Assembly (NCBI RefSeq): GCF_023612095.1
Contig: NZ_CP086235.1
Span: 3,359,501 to 3,423,500, forward strand
DNA: 64,000 nucleotides
Reading direction: 5' to 3'
DNA from: Cytobacillus firmus
Lineage (GTDB): Bacteria > Bacillota > Bacilli > Bacillales > Cytobacillaceae
Both the position numbers and the translations under genes were made by a program. The notes under the pieces were generated by a model that had not been told where the DNA came from, ran no database searches, and worked only from the letters and a program-made list of their open reading frames with translations. Each line of letters begins with the position of its first letter. The stretch's first letter is position 1. Positions 44,788 through 54,559 of the stretch are shown piece after piece.

Positions 44788-46557
44788 ATGGAAAAGGCAG
44801 CCATCATACACTACCCTGCTGATCATTTTGTTTATCCTATCAGCAGGGAAACCTTACATATTAGACTGCAAACAAAGAAAGATGATATTTCTAAAGTTAC
44901 TTTACTGCACGGTGATCAGTACTTATGGGCAGATGGTAAATGGCAGTATGAAAAAACAGATATGCAGAAATCAGGTTCTGATGGGATTCATGACTATTGG
45001 CATGCCTATATTAACCCGCCATTTAGAAGATCCCGGTACGGATTTCACTTAAAGTCCGGTGAAGAAGAATTAATTTTGACTGAAAAAGGCTTTTACGAGG
45101 AGGCTCCTGCTGATTCAGGTTATTATTTCAACTTTCCATACCTGCACCCTGAAGAAGTATTTCAAGCCCCATCCTGGGTGAAGGATACGGTCTGGTATCA
45201 GATTTTCCCGGAAAGATTTGCTAACGGAAATCCGGACAATGACCCTAAAGGTGTTCTTCCCTGGGGAAGTGAGGAGCCTTCTACGAATAACTATTTTGGC
45301 GGAGATTTTGAAGGTGTTATTGAACATCTGGACTATCTCGTGGAACTCGGCATTACCGGCATCTATTTCACACCTGTTTTTAAGGCATTTTCCAACCATA
45401 AATATGATACAATTGACTATCTGGAAATTGATCCCCAGTTTGGTTCGAAGGATACTTTAAAGAGACTTGTAAAAGAATGCCATGATCGGGATATTAAAGT
45501 CATGCTGGATGCCGTTTTCAACCATAGCGGATACTACTTCCCCCCATTTCAGGATGTGCTTGAGAAGGGAGAAACATCACCTTATAAGGACTGGTTCCAT
45601 CCGCATAGTTTCCCTCTGAGAGGCGGGGAGCACCCTAATTATGAGACCTTCGCTTTTGTAGAGCAGATGCCAAAACTGAATACAAAAAATCCAGATGTGA
45701 AAAAATATTTGCTCAAAGTAGCCAGATACTGGATTGAAGATTTTGATATAGACGGCTGGCGGCTGGATGTGGCAAATGAAGTTGACCATCAGTTCTGGCG
45801 TGAATTCAGGCAGACTGTAAAAAACATCAAACCAGACCTCTATATATTAGGTGAAATCTGGCACAACTCTATGCCATGGCTGCGCGGAGACCAATTTGAT
45901 GCTGTCATGAATTATCCTTTTACCACCAACCTGCTAAATTTAATTGCGAAGAAATCCATAAACGGCAGTGAGTTCGCCAATAATATGACCGCTGAAATTA
46001 ACAGCTATCCTGCCAATGTCTATGAATCTGCATTCAATCTGGTTGGAAGCCATGATACACCGAGGATCTTAACGGAATGTGAAGAAAACAAAGACAGGGT
46101 AAAGCTAATTTACACACTATTATTCACCTTTATGGGTTCACCATGCCTATATTATGGAGATGAAATTGGACTAAGTGGTGTAATGGATCCCGGATGCAGA
46201 AAATGCATGGAATGGGATGTGGCAAAACAGGACCGTGAATTGTTTTCTCATATTCAAAAGCTTATCAAGGTTCGGAAGGAAGAAAAGCTGCTCGCAAATG
46301 AAGGTCATTTTGAATTTATCCAGACAGATCCTAATATAGTTGCATACCGAAAATACGATGATGAAAAAACCATTATAGTACTCGCCAACCCTGCGGATGA
46401 AAGTGCGGAATTTGTATTGCCTTATCCGCTAAAGGGTGTTAAGGTAACGAATATGCTTACAGACAAAGAATTTGCAGCTGAAGCGGAAAACCTTAAAGTT
46501 CAGCTTGATGGCTGGGGGTTTGAAATCCTGTCCTTCCCTGCAAGCTTCACTAAATAG
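44788..46557 (+). CDS. Neopullulanase / cyclomaltodextrinase / maltogenic amylase (GH13_20)
   Basis: A 589-residue intracellular glucanase with no signal peptide. It has an N-terminal CBM34-type domain (about 1-120) and a GH13 barrel with Asp in DIDGWRLDVANEV, Glu in ILGEIWHNS and Asp in GSHDTPRI. It degrades maltodextrins imported by MdxEFG. Size matches B. subtilis YvdF (about 586). ATG at 44788 with AAAGGGG upstream is chosen over a longer in-frame start that would run through the promoter and operator. Confidence 0.93.
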   Translation: MEKAAIIHYPADHFVYPISRETLHIRLQTKKDDISKVTLLHGDQYLWADGKWQYEKTDMQKSGSDGIHDYWHAYINPPFRRSRYGFHLKSGEEELILTEKGFYEEAPADSGYYFNFPYLHPEEVFQAPSWVKDTVWYQIFPERFANGNPDNDPKGVLPWGSEEPSTNNYFGGDFEGVIEHLDYLVELGITGIYFTPVFKAFSNHKYDTIDYLEIDPQFGSKDTLKRLVKECHDRDIKVMLDAVFNHSGYYFPPFQDVLEKGETSPYKDWFHPHSFPLRGGEHPNYETFAFVEQMPKLNTKNPDVKKYLLKVARYWIEDFDIDGWRLDVANEVDHQFWREFRQTVKNIKPDLYILGEIWHNSMPWLRGDQFDAVMNYPFTTNLLNLIAKKSINGSEFANNMTAEINSYPANVYESAFNLVGSHDTPRILTECEENKDRVKLIYTLLFTFMGSPCLYYGDEIGLSGVMDPGCRKCMEWDVAKQDRELFSHIQKLIKVRKEEKLLANEGHFEFIQTDPNIVAYRKYDDEKTIIVLANPADESAEFVLPYPLKGVKVTNMLTDKEFAAEAENLKVQLDGWGFEILSFPASFTK

Positions 46558-46576
46558 GAAACCTGATTGAAATAAG

Positions 46577-46618
46577 GAAAAGTTTTTAAGGGCAAGACCT
46601 TAAGGCTTTTCTTTTTTC
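46577..46618 (+). terminator. Terminator after the neopullulanase gene
   Basis: GAAAAG...TTAAGG / CCTTAA...CTTTTC stem with an internal bulge and a short loop, followed by TTTTTT. Confidence 0.7.
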
Positions 46619-46682
46619 GTTTATATATTGTCGTGGGTCCCTCCTATTTACATGAGATTATTTACAAATAGGGAGAATAACC

Positions 46683-48032
46683 ATGACTAAGAACCAGAAA
46701 AAAATGACATTATTTGCTCTAACCTGGCCGATTTTCATTGAAATATTGCTTCATATGCTCATGGGAAATGCCGACACACTTATGCTTTCGCAATATTCGG
46801 ATGAATCTGTGGCTGCCGTCGGGGTGTCAAATCAGATCCTTTCGCTCGTAATCGTCATGTTTGGATTTGTAGCGACCGGGACATCCATCCTTATTGCCCA
46901 AAATCTTGGCGCAAAAAATAACAAAACGGCTGCTGAAATTTCGATTGTCTCCCTGGGGGCAAACCTGGTATTTGGGGTAATCCTCAGTATTCTTCTATTC
47001 GTATCAGGCAAACCGCTGCTCCGCATGATGGATTTGCCTGAGGAGCTACTAAGCCAGGCAAACGCCTACTTAGTCATTGTTGGCGGCTTTTCCTTTGTTC
47101 AGGCATTAATTATGACCATTGGGGCCATCATCAGAAGTTATGGATTTACAAGAGATGTTATGTACATTACTATCGGCATGAACATTTTAAATGTTATTGG
47201 CAATTACTTATTTATTTTTGGCCCATTCGGTTTTCCGGTATTGGGTGTAGAAGGAGTGGCCATCTCTACTGTCGTCAGCAGATTGGTCGGATTGGCTGCT
47301 GCTGTCGCTGTCCTGCTTAGAAGAACGGAAAAAGCACTTCCGTTCCGATTACTTTTCCGCTTTCCAAAGGAACATATCAAAGACCTTTTAAAAATCGGGA
47401 TCCCTTCAGCAGGAGAACATTTATCCTATAATGGATCGCAAATGGTGATTACTATTTTCATCGCTGCTCTCGGAACAGAGGCTTTAACTGCAAAGGTGTA
47501 TACGCAGAATATCATGATGTTCATATTCCTTTTCAGTGTGGCTATCAGCCAGGGCACACAAATCCTGATAGGCCATATGGTAGGCGGAAAGGATTATGAG
47601 GCAGCCTATAAAAGATGTATGAAAAGCCTGCGCCTTGCCATCATGATTTCATTCGGGACTGCGGTTCTTTTCTCCCTGTTCTCAGAAAAATTGATGGGCA
47701 TATTCACTTCTAATCCAGATATCATAAAGGTTGGCAGTGTTCTCATTCTTTTGACCATCCTCCTGGAGCCAGGCAGATCGTTTAATTTAGTCGTCATTAA
47801 CTCCCTTCGTGCAGCCGGCGATGTAAAATTCCCCGTTTATATGGGGATCTTGTCCATGTGGGGCGTAAGTGTTACCCTTTCCTATGTTCTGGGAATTCAT
47901 TTTGGACTGGGTCTTGCCGGCATTTGGATCGCTTTTATTGCCGATGAATGGCTTAGAGGATTGCTCATGTTATGGCGCTGGAGATCCAGAGTCTGGGTGA
48001 ATAAGTCGTTCGTGTCTTCAAAAGCAGTATAA
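46683..48032 (+). CDS. yisQ: MATE-family efflux protein (YisQ-like)
   Basis: A 449-residue, twelve-helix membrane protein. It begins MTLFALTWPIFIEILLHMLMGNADTLMLSQYSD, the MATE N-terminal pattern (a glutamate in helix 1 and a conserved Asp in the next segment). Probably Na+- or H+-driven drug or metabolite export. It lies next to asnO, as B. subtilis yisQ does near yisO; yisP is not present between them. Confidence 0.87.
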   Translation: MTKNQKKMTLFALTWPIFIEILLHMLMGNADTLMLSQYSDESVAAVGVSNQILSLVIVMFGFVATGTSILIAQNLGAKNNKTAAEISIVSLGANLVFGVILSILLFVSGKPLLRMMDLPEELLSQANAYLVIVGGFSFVQALIMTIGAIIRSYGFTRDVMYITIGMNILNVIGNYLFIFGPFGFPVLGVEGVAISTVVSRLVGLAAAVAVLLRRTEKALPFRLLFRFPKEHIKDLLKIGIPSAGEHLSYNGSQMVITIFIAALGTEALTAKVYTQNIMMFIFLFSVAISQGTQILIGHMVGGKDYEAAYKRCMKSLRLAIMISFGTAVLFSLFSEKLMGIFTSNPDIIKVGSVLILLTILLEPGRSFNLVVINSLRAAGDVKFPVYMGILSMWGVSVTLSYVLGIHFGLGLAGIWIAFIADEWLRGLLMLWRWRSRVWVNKSFVSSKAV

Positions 48033-48037
48033 ATAAG

Positions 48038-48066
48038 AAAAGCGGCAACGGCTGCCGCTTTTTTTT
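48038..48066. terminator. Bidirectional terminator between yisQ and asnO
   Basis: AAAGCGGCA / TGCCGCTTT stem with a short loop and a T8 run on the plus strand, at convergent stop codons. Confidence 0.85.
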
Positions 48067-49912
48067 AATCTGCAATATTTATATTATAATCCTTAAACCA
48101 CACATGGATCTGTGCAAGGTGAGCTAACAGCTGGGGACCAGTCATGAGCTGCCCAAACCATGGTTCCCGGAATGAGTCACCTCCCGACTCAATAATATCC
48201 CTCAGCTGGCCGCTGTCAAAGAATTCATACAGTGCTGATGAGCGGTCCTCGAGGTATCCATTGAGCATTTTCTGGACTGCAGCTGTATATGCTGGATTAT
48301 GCGTTTTGGGATAAGGGCTTTTCTTTCTGTATAACACTTCATTCGGCAGTATACCTTCAAGTGCTTTGCGAAGAATTCCTTTTTCGCGGTTTCCATGCAT
48401 TTTGATCTCCCACGGAATATTCCACACATACTCCACAAGCCGATGATCGGCAAAAGGCACCCGTACTTCAAGGCTGGCCCCCATGCTCATTCTGTCTTTA
48501 CGGTCCAATAAGGTCGTCATAAAGTAAATCATATTAATATAGAAAAGCTCTCTCCTGCTTGCGTCCTCCCTGTTCTCCCCGTCTAGCGAAGGAGTTTCGG
48601 AGATTGCCTGAAGATACTTTTCCATAGCATAACCCTGAAGGTTCAGTTTCTTCCTCCAATTTTCTTTCAATAGGCCCTGTCTGGCTTCGAGTGACCTCAT
48701 CCATGGGAATCCCTTCCTCTTTAAGTCTTCCTCTCTATGGAACCATGGATAGCCGCCAAATATTTCATCAGCACATTCCCCCGACAGACTGACAACAAAG
48801 TCCTTTTTTATTTCCCTGCAAAACCATAGCAGGGAGGAATCGACATCAGCCATACCCGGAAGATCCCTTACATGCACAGATTCGATTAAATCCTCTGCCA
48901 GCTGCTTCTGGGTGATTATACTGCTGTTATGTTTCGTATTAAAGGTCTGGGACATCTTCTGTATAAATGCTCCATCAGAATTAGGCTGAAACTCATTAGC
49001 CTTGAAAAACTCATCATTTCCCTCATAATCTATCGAATAAGTGGTGAGTTGGCCCTTACCGTCTTTTTCGTAAGCTTTTGCAGCGATAGCTGTAATCGCA
49101 CTGGAATCCACTCCGCCGGAAAGGAACGTGCATAACGGTACATCCGAAACCAGCTGCCTTGTCACAGCATCCGTAAATAGTTCCCTGACTCGCTCAGCCG
49201 TCTCTTCAACATTATCCTCATGAGGGGCACTTTTCACATTCCAATAACGCCATGCCTTCAGCCCATTTCTCGAAAAGATCAGCGCATGAGCAGGCCTTAA
49301 TTCATCAATGCCTCTGAAAACACCCGATCCCGGAGATCGTGATGGCCCCAGTCCAAAGATTTCAGCTAAACCTTCCCTGCCGACTTCCGCCTTAACTTCA
49401 GGGTGGGCTAAAATTGCTTTTAATTCAGATCCAAATAATATGCCATGTTTCGTTTCCTTATAAAATAATGGTTTTACCCCTAAACGATCCCTGCCAATAA
49501 ATAATTGTTCTTTCTTTTCATCCCAAACTGCGAATGCATAGATGCCATTCAAATATTGAAGGCAATTTTCTCCCCATTCTATATAAGAAGTCAGCAAAAC
49601 CTCAGTGTCAGAATGGCCTTCAAACGAATATCCTTTTATAAGGAGTTCTTTACGGAGATCTTCCGTATTATAAAGCTCTCCATTATAGCAAATCGTATAG
49701 CGGTTTTGATGTTTTTCCCTAGTCATTGGCTGTTTTCCGCCTGCCGGGTCTACAACGATTAACCTTTTATGGCCGAATCCAGCATGAACATCTGTCCATA
49801 TGTTTGTTTCATCTGGACCCCGCTTTGCCAGCGTATCCGCCATTTTGCCAACTGCTGCAGATTCTTTTCTCAAATCCTTTTGGAAGTCAATCCAGCCGGT
49901 AATTCCACACAC
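48065..49912 (-). CDS. asnO: Glutamine-hydrolysing asparagine synthase AsnO
   Basis: A 615-residue class II amidotransferase. The mature N-terminal cysteine is in MCGITGW; the ATP-pyrophosphatase motif is SGGVDSS near residue 265. It converts aspartate and glutamine to asparagine. The symbol follows synteny with yisN/asnO in B. subtilis. A SigA-type promoter (TTAACT, 17 bp, TACAAT) lies at 49993-49965. Confidence 0.9.
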   Translation of the reverse strand: MCGITGWIDFQKDLRKESAAVGKMADTLAKRGPDETNIWTDVHAGFGHKRLIVVDPAGGKQPMTREKHQNRYTICYNGELYNTEDLRKELLIKGYSFEGHSDTEVLLTSYIEWGENCLQYLNGIYAFAVWDEKKEQLFIGRDRLGVKPLFYKETKHGILFGSELKAILAHPEVKAEVGREGLAEIFGLGPSRSPGSGVFRGIDELRPAHALIFSRNGLKAWRYWNVKSAPHEDNVEETAERVRELFTDAVTRQLVSDVPLCTFLSGGVDSSAITAIAAKAYEKDGKGQLTTYSIDYEGNDEFFKANEFQPNSDGAFIQKMSQTFNTKHNSSIITQKQLAEDLIESVHVRDLPGMADVDSSLLWFCREIKKDFVVSLSGECADEIFGGYPWFHREEDLKRKGFPWMRSLEARQGLLKENWRKKLNLQGYAMEKYLQAISETPSLDGENREDASRRELFYINMIYFMTTLLDRKDRMSMGASLEVRVPFADHRLVEYVWNIPWEIKMHGNREKGILRKALEGILPNEVLYRKKSPYPKTHNPAYTAAVQKMLNGYLEDRSSALYEFFDSGQLRDIIESGGDSFREPWFGQLMTGPQLLAHLAQIHVWFKDYNINIAD

Positions 49913-49964
49913 ATTACATCATCCTTTCAAAGCGGAATCGCATGGGCACATTTTTCATGATGCT

Positions 49965-49993
49965 ATTGTATGCTGGGCCTTAAAAAAAGTTAA
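49965..49993 (-). promoter_or_regulatory. asnO promoter
   Basis: Minus strand TTAACT (49993-49988), a 17-bp spacer, TACAAT (49970-49965). Confidence 0.5.
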
Positions 49994-50069
49994 TTGTCCA
50001 CATTCAAGCGGTTATAAAAATCGCCAAAACTGTCTAAAAAGAAGTTGAGGAAGTTAATGGAGGTTTTAT

Positions 50070-50633
50070 ATGAATAGACAGCAGCGAACAAAGCTTATCG
50101 AATATCAATCCCGTGCTTTTACAGAAGGCACTGTAGAGTATATCAATGATCAATGGGTATTTTTTGACCATGAAACAGATGAAGCATCCATACTGGACGA
50201 ATTCCTCCATCAGGAAATGGAGGTGTTCCGCTTTAAACGCTGGAAGAAAGGCACTTTATTCGAGGATGGCAAGGTGGCTTTTGATGATGAAACATTTCAC
50301 TTGAAGAACCAGGATTCGATTCGCATTCGTAAGCATCTGGTTTTCTCTCTCGAAAGATTATTGGAGGAAATGAATGATGACGCCTTCTACCAGTTCGTAA
50401 CCACTCTAAATTCCATGCAATTTTCGGTCTATGACTGCATTTATTGCTATAACCAGCTCGCATTTTTTAATGATAAAGACAGGAAAAGCGGTGTTAACTT
50501 CATCGTTTTTGATAACCAGGATCATATTTGCAATGTGCAGCATCATTTTTGCTATTATGAAAAAATGAGTGACCGGTTTGAATTTACCCTAAACAGCGGA
50601 AAAAGAATGGTAATTGAGAAAATTTCTTCATAA
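50070..50633 (+). CDS. yisN: YisN-like DUF2777 protein
   Basis: A 187-residue soluble protein (MNRQQRTKLIEYQSRAF...) of the DUF2777/YisN type, with no transmembrane segment or known motif. Divergent from asnO, as in B. subtilis. RBS ATGGAGGTTTTAT. Function is unknown. Confidence 0.8.
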   Translation: MNRQQRTKLIEYQSRAFTEGTVEYINDQWVFFDHETDEASILDEFLHQEMEVFRFKRWKKGTLFEDGKVAFDDETFHLKNQDSIRIRKHLVFSLERLLEEMNDDAFYQFVTTLNSMQFSVYDCIYCYNQLAFFNDKDRKSGVNFIVFDNQDHICNVQHHFCYYEKMSDRFEFTLNSGKRMVIEKISS

Positions 50634-50686
50634 AAAAAAGCGGAAAAGCGTCTGGGGCTGGACAATAATCTAACTTCAGAATGAAT

Positions 50687-50735
50687 ATAAAGAAACAGCA
50701 GCCTGCCTTTGGTGGCAGTGCTGCTGTTTCTTTAT
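50687..50735. terminator. Perfect 16-bp bidirectional terminator
   Basis: ATAAAGAAACAGCAGC / GCTGCTGTTTCTTTAT perfect arms with an inner CTGCC/GGCAG pair. It lies between convergent yisN and the EAL gene. Confidence 0.7.
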
Positions 50736-50739
50736 GGCG

Positions 50740-53661
50740 CTAGCTGTGCGTTTGAACGTATTTTGATAGACCTTCCTCAAAATCTCTGGTCATAAGCGGC
50801 TTATGTATATAAAAGCCCTGTGCATAATGGCATTTCAATTCCTTTAAAAGCTCAATCTGCTCCAGTGTTTCCACCCCTTCAGCCACCACCTTAACGGAGA
50901 GCCCATGTCCCATGGTGATGATGGCTTTTACAATGGCAACATCAGATGTATTTAGTCGAAGGTTATTGATAAACGACCGGTCGATTTTTAATGTATTGAT
51001 TGGAAGGTCCTTTAAATAACTTAATGAAGAATATCCGGTTCCAAAATCATCAATGGATACCTTGACACCGATATCCTGCAGAGACTGCATAACTTGTATA
51101 CTGTACTCAACATTTCTCAGCATCGTGCTTTCCGTCAGCTCCAATGTTAAATATTGCGGCTCCATACCTGAAAGCTCCAATGCCGTCTTAACTTCCTGAA
51201 GAAAACCCGGCTGCTGGAATTGATAGGCTGACACATTCACAGAAATGGAAAGAGATTCATAGCCGAGCATTTGCCAGCGCCTATTTTGCTGGCAGGCCGA
51301 CCTCAACACCCAGCCGCCAATATCCCCAATGAGACCAGTTTCTTCTGCAAGAGGAATAAATTCACCTGGTGAAACAAGTCCAAGTTTTGGATGATTCCAG
51401 CGGATCAGGGCTTCGCTTCCATATAAATTGCCAGTTTCAAGGTCGATTAATGGCTGATAGCATAAATAAAACTCATTTTTCTGCAATGCTTTTCTTAAGT
51501 AGCTTTCAAGCTCAAGTCTGACCATTGCCTGCTGATTCATTTCCATCGAGAAAAACGTGACCCTGTTTCCTCCCTGCAGCTTGGAGCGGTTCGTGGCAAT
51601 ATCTGCATTTTTCAGCAGTATGTGCTCGTCAGATCCATCGTCCGGATATAGGCTTACACCAATACTCGCAGTAACAATAAACTCCTGATCCGACTGAAAT
51701 AAAGGATGGGATATTTCATCTAATATCTTTTTGGAGGCTTTCATAACTTTTTCAATGGTTGCTTCCCTCGATAGTACCAGGGTAAACTTATCCCCGCTGA
51801 ATCTTCCCAAATAAGAACCGGAAGGCAAAACCCTCTCAATTCTTTCGGAAATTTCCTTTAACACCATATCCCCTGCAAAGTGCCCAAGACTGTCATTTAT
51901 GATTTTAAAGCGGTCAATATCAATAGAAAGAACGGCAATTTTCTTCTGTTTCTTCCTGGCTCTCTTTAATTGCATTTCCAATTGTTCTGTAAACTTCATT
52001 CTGTTTGGCAGCCCTGTATCCCGGTCAAAAAAAGCCAGTTCTGTTATCTTCTCTTCAATTTTTTTCTGTTCAGTAATATTTCTGCCGATTCCATAAATGC
52101 CTACACATTCCCCATTAACCGTAATCGGAATATTTTTCAGCTGAAAGAGATTCTTCTCGCCGGTTTTTGAATCAATATATACATTATAATATTGCTCCTT
52201 TCCTCTTAATGCCCGATAAAAGTGCATCCGGACCCTTTGTACATCCATATCGCTCACATAGGAAAGAGCGGTTTTTCCGATTATTTCTTCCCGGCTGTAT
52301 CCGAAAGTTTTCTCAAATGCCGGGTTGACACTTGTGAAATTCCCCTTCAGATCAGTTGAATAAACAAAGTCTGCATTATTATCAAATAGAGATTTATAAT
52401 ATTGTTCTGACATTTTAAGACTGCTGTTTAATGATTTAATATCATCCTGAGAAGCATGCATTAAATGAGTTAATGAAGTAATCGTATTAAATTGGGCGGT
52501 TTTTTCATAAACAAATTCATTCTGCTGTTCCTTCTTTGCTTCAGCACTATTTTCTGATAGAGCAAGGTATGTAAGAGAATGTCCGACCATCTGCGGATGT
52601 CCGCCTTTACGGCAGGATATTTCTCCATAAGAGAAAAAGCCGTTAGACGGAGCTATTTTCTGAAACATTGCCAGTTCTTTTTCCGTAAAGTCTCTTGCAA
52701 ATTGCTTCCTGGCCATGCAATTGTATATAAATATGCTTTCAGGAGAAACCTGGTCAAGCTGTTTTAATTCCTTTAAAGACCGGTCAATAATGTCCTCCAG
52801 ATTTGCATAAGCAAACGTAAGTGTGTCTCCTGCCTCAACCCTTCTGTTTACTTTAATTGCACCATTTTCAAGTAATTTTATAATAAAAACAGATACTTTT
52901 TCTCCACGGTACTGTAAAAGGAACGGGAATTCAGTACCTGATTTGGGCAGTTCCTTAATAAAAGCCTCTCCCAAATAGCGCTTTAAAATAGTTAAAGGCC
53001 TCTTATCGTCCAGGGAGTAGATGATAGATCCTTCTGCCTTTGTGACAGTAAAGCTTTTTCCAATCTCCTGCCACTGATAATTTTCAAAATGACGCACTGA
53101 CAAATGGCCGCTTTGAAGGGCAACTGCCGCAAGCCCATCGCTGGTGATTCCCTCTTGAGTAAAAGAAAAACCCTCCTGGAATAAACCATTATCTCCGGCA
53201 AGGCCGCCGGAAATCACCATGTTCGGCTGGGTTTCATTTATCCCTTCCAGGAGGTCAGTGGAATCAACATCAAATCCTGCAGGAAAGATAATTACAGCTT
53301 CGGTATTAAAGATAGCAAGTTCCCGTGCCAGGGCTTTGCCCATTTCATAACTGTCTTTAAAATCGCTCCTGTTTAACAGGAAAGATTTTAATTCCGTTTT
53401 TTCAAAAATAGTAAAGCAAATGATTGTTTGTTTTTCCGTAATGCGCCCATCATGAATTTCACCGGAAGTTGAACAGCCTGCTATATGTGCAAAGGGAAGC
53501 TTATTTTTCAGTTCCTTTTGAATTTCTGCGATAAATAGGCTTTCAGGAGTCCCTGTAAAGACCTGCACAAGCAGATTCGGGTATTCAGTCAATTCATTCA
53601 AGTCTATAAAACTATTAAGCCCGCTAATATTCTTATATAAACATGTAATCGTCTGTGCCAT
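50740..53661 (-). CDS. FIST-PAS-GGDEF-EAL signalling protein, degenerate GGDEF
   Basis: A 973-residue cytoplasmic sensor for cyclic di-GMP control. In order: FIST_N and FIST_C sensory domains (about 1-390), a linker, PAS (about 420-535), a GGDEF-type domain (about 540-710) whose active-site signature reads SGDKF, and an EAL domain (about 720-970) with intact EALIRW, ELTEST and DDFGTGYSS. The degenerate GGDEF suggests it is not a cyclase but may bind GTP; the EAL domain probably hydrolyses cyclic di-GMP. FIST domains are proposed small-ligand (amino acid) sensors. No transmembrane helix. Confidence 0.9.
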   Translation of the reverse strand: MAQTITCLYKNISGLNSFIDLNELTEYPNLLVQVFTGTPESLFIAEIQKELKNKLPFAHIAGCSTSGEIHDGRITEKQTIICFTIFEKTELKSFLLNRSDFKDSYEMGKALARELAIFNTEAVIIFPAGFDVDSTDLLEGINETQPNMVISGGLAGDNGLFQEGFSFTQEGITSDGLAAVALQSGHLSVRHFENYQWQEIGKSFTVTKAEGSIIYSLDDKRPLTILKRYLGEAFIKELPKSGTEFPFLLQYRGEKVSVFIIKLLENGAIKVNRRVEAGDTLTFAYANLEDIIDRSLKELKQLDQVSPESIFIYNCMARKQFARDFTEKELAMFQKIAPSNGFFSYGEISCRKGGHPQMVGHSLTYLALSENSAEAKKEQQNEFVYEKTAQFNTITSLTHLMHASQDDIKSLNSSLKMSEQYYKSLFDNNADFVYSTDLKGNFTSVNPAFEKTFGYSREEIIGKTALSYVSDMDVQRVRMHFYRALRGKEQYYNVYIDSKTGEKNLFQLKNIPITVNGECVGIYGIGRNITEQKKIEEKITELAFFDRDTGLPNRMKFTEQLEMQLKRARKKQKKIAVLSIDIDRFKIINDSLGHFAGDMVLKEISERIERVLPSGSYLGRFSGDKFTLVLSREATIEKVMKASKKILDEISHPLFQSDQEFIVTASIGVSLYPDDGSDEHILLKNADIATNRSKLQGGNRVTFFSMEMNQQAMVRLELESYLRKALQKNEFYLCYQPLIDLETGNLYGSEALIRWNHPKLGLVSPGEFIPLAEETGLIGDIGGWVLRSACQQNRRWQMLGYESLSISVNVSAYQFQQPGFLQEVKTALELSGMEPQYLTLELTESTMLRNVEYSIQVMQSLQDIGVKVSIDDFGTGYSSLSYLKDLPINTLKIDRSFINNLRLNTSDVAIVKAIITMGHGLSVKVVAEGVETLEQIELLKELKCHYAQGFYIHKPLMTRDFEEGLSKYVQTHS

Positions 53662-53810
53662 AAAAAACCCACCATCATAGTAAGATCATTAGACCCGCTG
53701 ATAGGATTGCTCCCTTGTACAGCTGAGACTGCAGATTCAAATTTTTATCCTATAGTTAGCTATAGTTTTAAATTACCATATTTAGTGAAGTCATGACATG
53801 ACAAAATTAG

Positions 53811-53838
53811 AAAAAGCTGCCTTTTTGGCAGCCTTTTC
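53811..53838 (-). terminator. Probable terminator between yisL and the EAL gene
   Basis: GCTGCC / GGCAGC stem with a 5-nt loop, flanked by A and T runs. It would terminate minus-strand transcription from yisL. Confidence 0.55.
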
Positions 53839-53863
53839 TATAAATATCCATATTTACGTCATA

Positions 53864-54002
53864 AAGTGAAACTTCAATAAGTGGGGTGTGCTTTTCTCCC
53901 CACTTATTGTTAGTTGAACCAATCGGGCCTTTACGGGCAGTTTGACTTCCACTTGTCCTCCTTTGATTTCTCGGAGTCTTGAAGTGGGGTCTTACTGCCC
54001 GT
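53864..54002 (-). ncRNA. Structured intergenic element: two long hairpins, possible ncRNA or transposon-end remnant
   Basis: In the 340-bp gene-free stretch 53662-54001. Arm pairs: CAATAAGTGGGG / CCCCACTTATTG (53875-53886 and 53898-53909), a 12-bp stem; and ACGGGCAGT / ACTGCCCGT (53933-53941 and 53994-54002) with inner CCACTT / AAGTGG and CTCC / GGAG helices. No ORF. It abuts the yisL stop codon (one base shared). A tandem set of stable hairpins with a TTGAACCAATCGG linker resembles right-end or guide-RNA scaffolds of IS200/IS605-type elements, though I see no tnpB. This identity is tentative. Confidence 0.5.
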
Positions 54003-54361
54003 TAGACTGCGATAAAAGTTAATGGCAATTTAACAAATCCTAAATATAGAACCAGGATTAGAGCGACAATGAACTGTCCCCATAAAATAGAAGTCTTTTT
54101 CCCTTTGACAGTACGGATGATAATCATTTCAAACATAGCAATTACCCAAATGCCTACTAATGACTTCAACACATAAAGAAGGTCGATGCTGTTAAGGCTG
54201 CTTAAAATCCAAACTCCTGTTCCAATGATTAGCAGATAAAATAATCTCAAAATCATGTGAACCACTTTTAAACCTTTTTGTTTGCCGCTTTTATGCAGTA
54301 TAAGGGCAATAATAAATAGAACAAGTGCTAATAACCATGTTGTTATATGGGCATGTATCAT
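54002..54361 (-). CDS. yisL: YisL-like DUF1516 membrane protein
   Basis: A 119-residue protein with four predicted membrane helices (the first is ITTWLLALVLFIIALILH). Size and pattern match YisL/DUF1516. The promoter is probably extended -10 type (TGGTATGAT near 54390). The yisL-yisK pair is as in B. subtilis. Function is unknown. Confidence 0.85.
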   Translation of the reverse strand: MIHAHITTWLLALVLFIIALILHKSGKQKGLKVVHMILRLFYLLIIGTGVWILSSLNSIDLLYVLKSLVGIWVIAMFEMIIIRTVKGKKTSILWGQFIVALILVLYLGFVKLPLTFIAV

Positions 54362-54524
54362 TCCAGTGCCTCCTAATGTAAATTCGATATCATCATACCA
54401 TATTGACTTTGAAATTCCTAAAGTTAAGATGCAGAAAAAGATTATCTAAAGGCAAATTTGTGAACTATTTATGACAAAGTGTGATATATATCATTGACAC
54501 TCTGAAATTATAAAATAAATTCTT

Positions 54525-54548
54525 AAAAGCCTGTGTTTTTACACAGGC
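54525..54548 (-). terminator. Terminator after yisK
   Basis: GCCTGTG / CACAGGC stem with a 5-nt T-rich loop, followed on the minus strand by TTTTAAG. Confidence 0.6.
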
Positions 54549-54559
54549 CATCTTTCTTT

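Noticed and set aside
54480..54496. TGTGA-TATATA-TCATT, an Fnr-like site between yisK and yisL
   Set aside because: It matches 8 of 10 positions, but there is no -10-like sequence at the required distance on either strand, so it does not fit the geometry of the other four sites.
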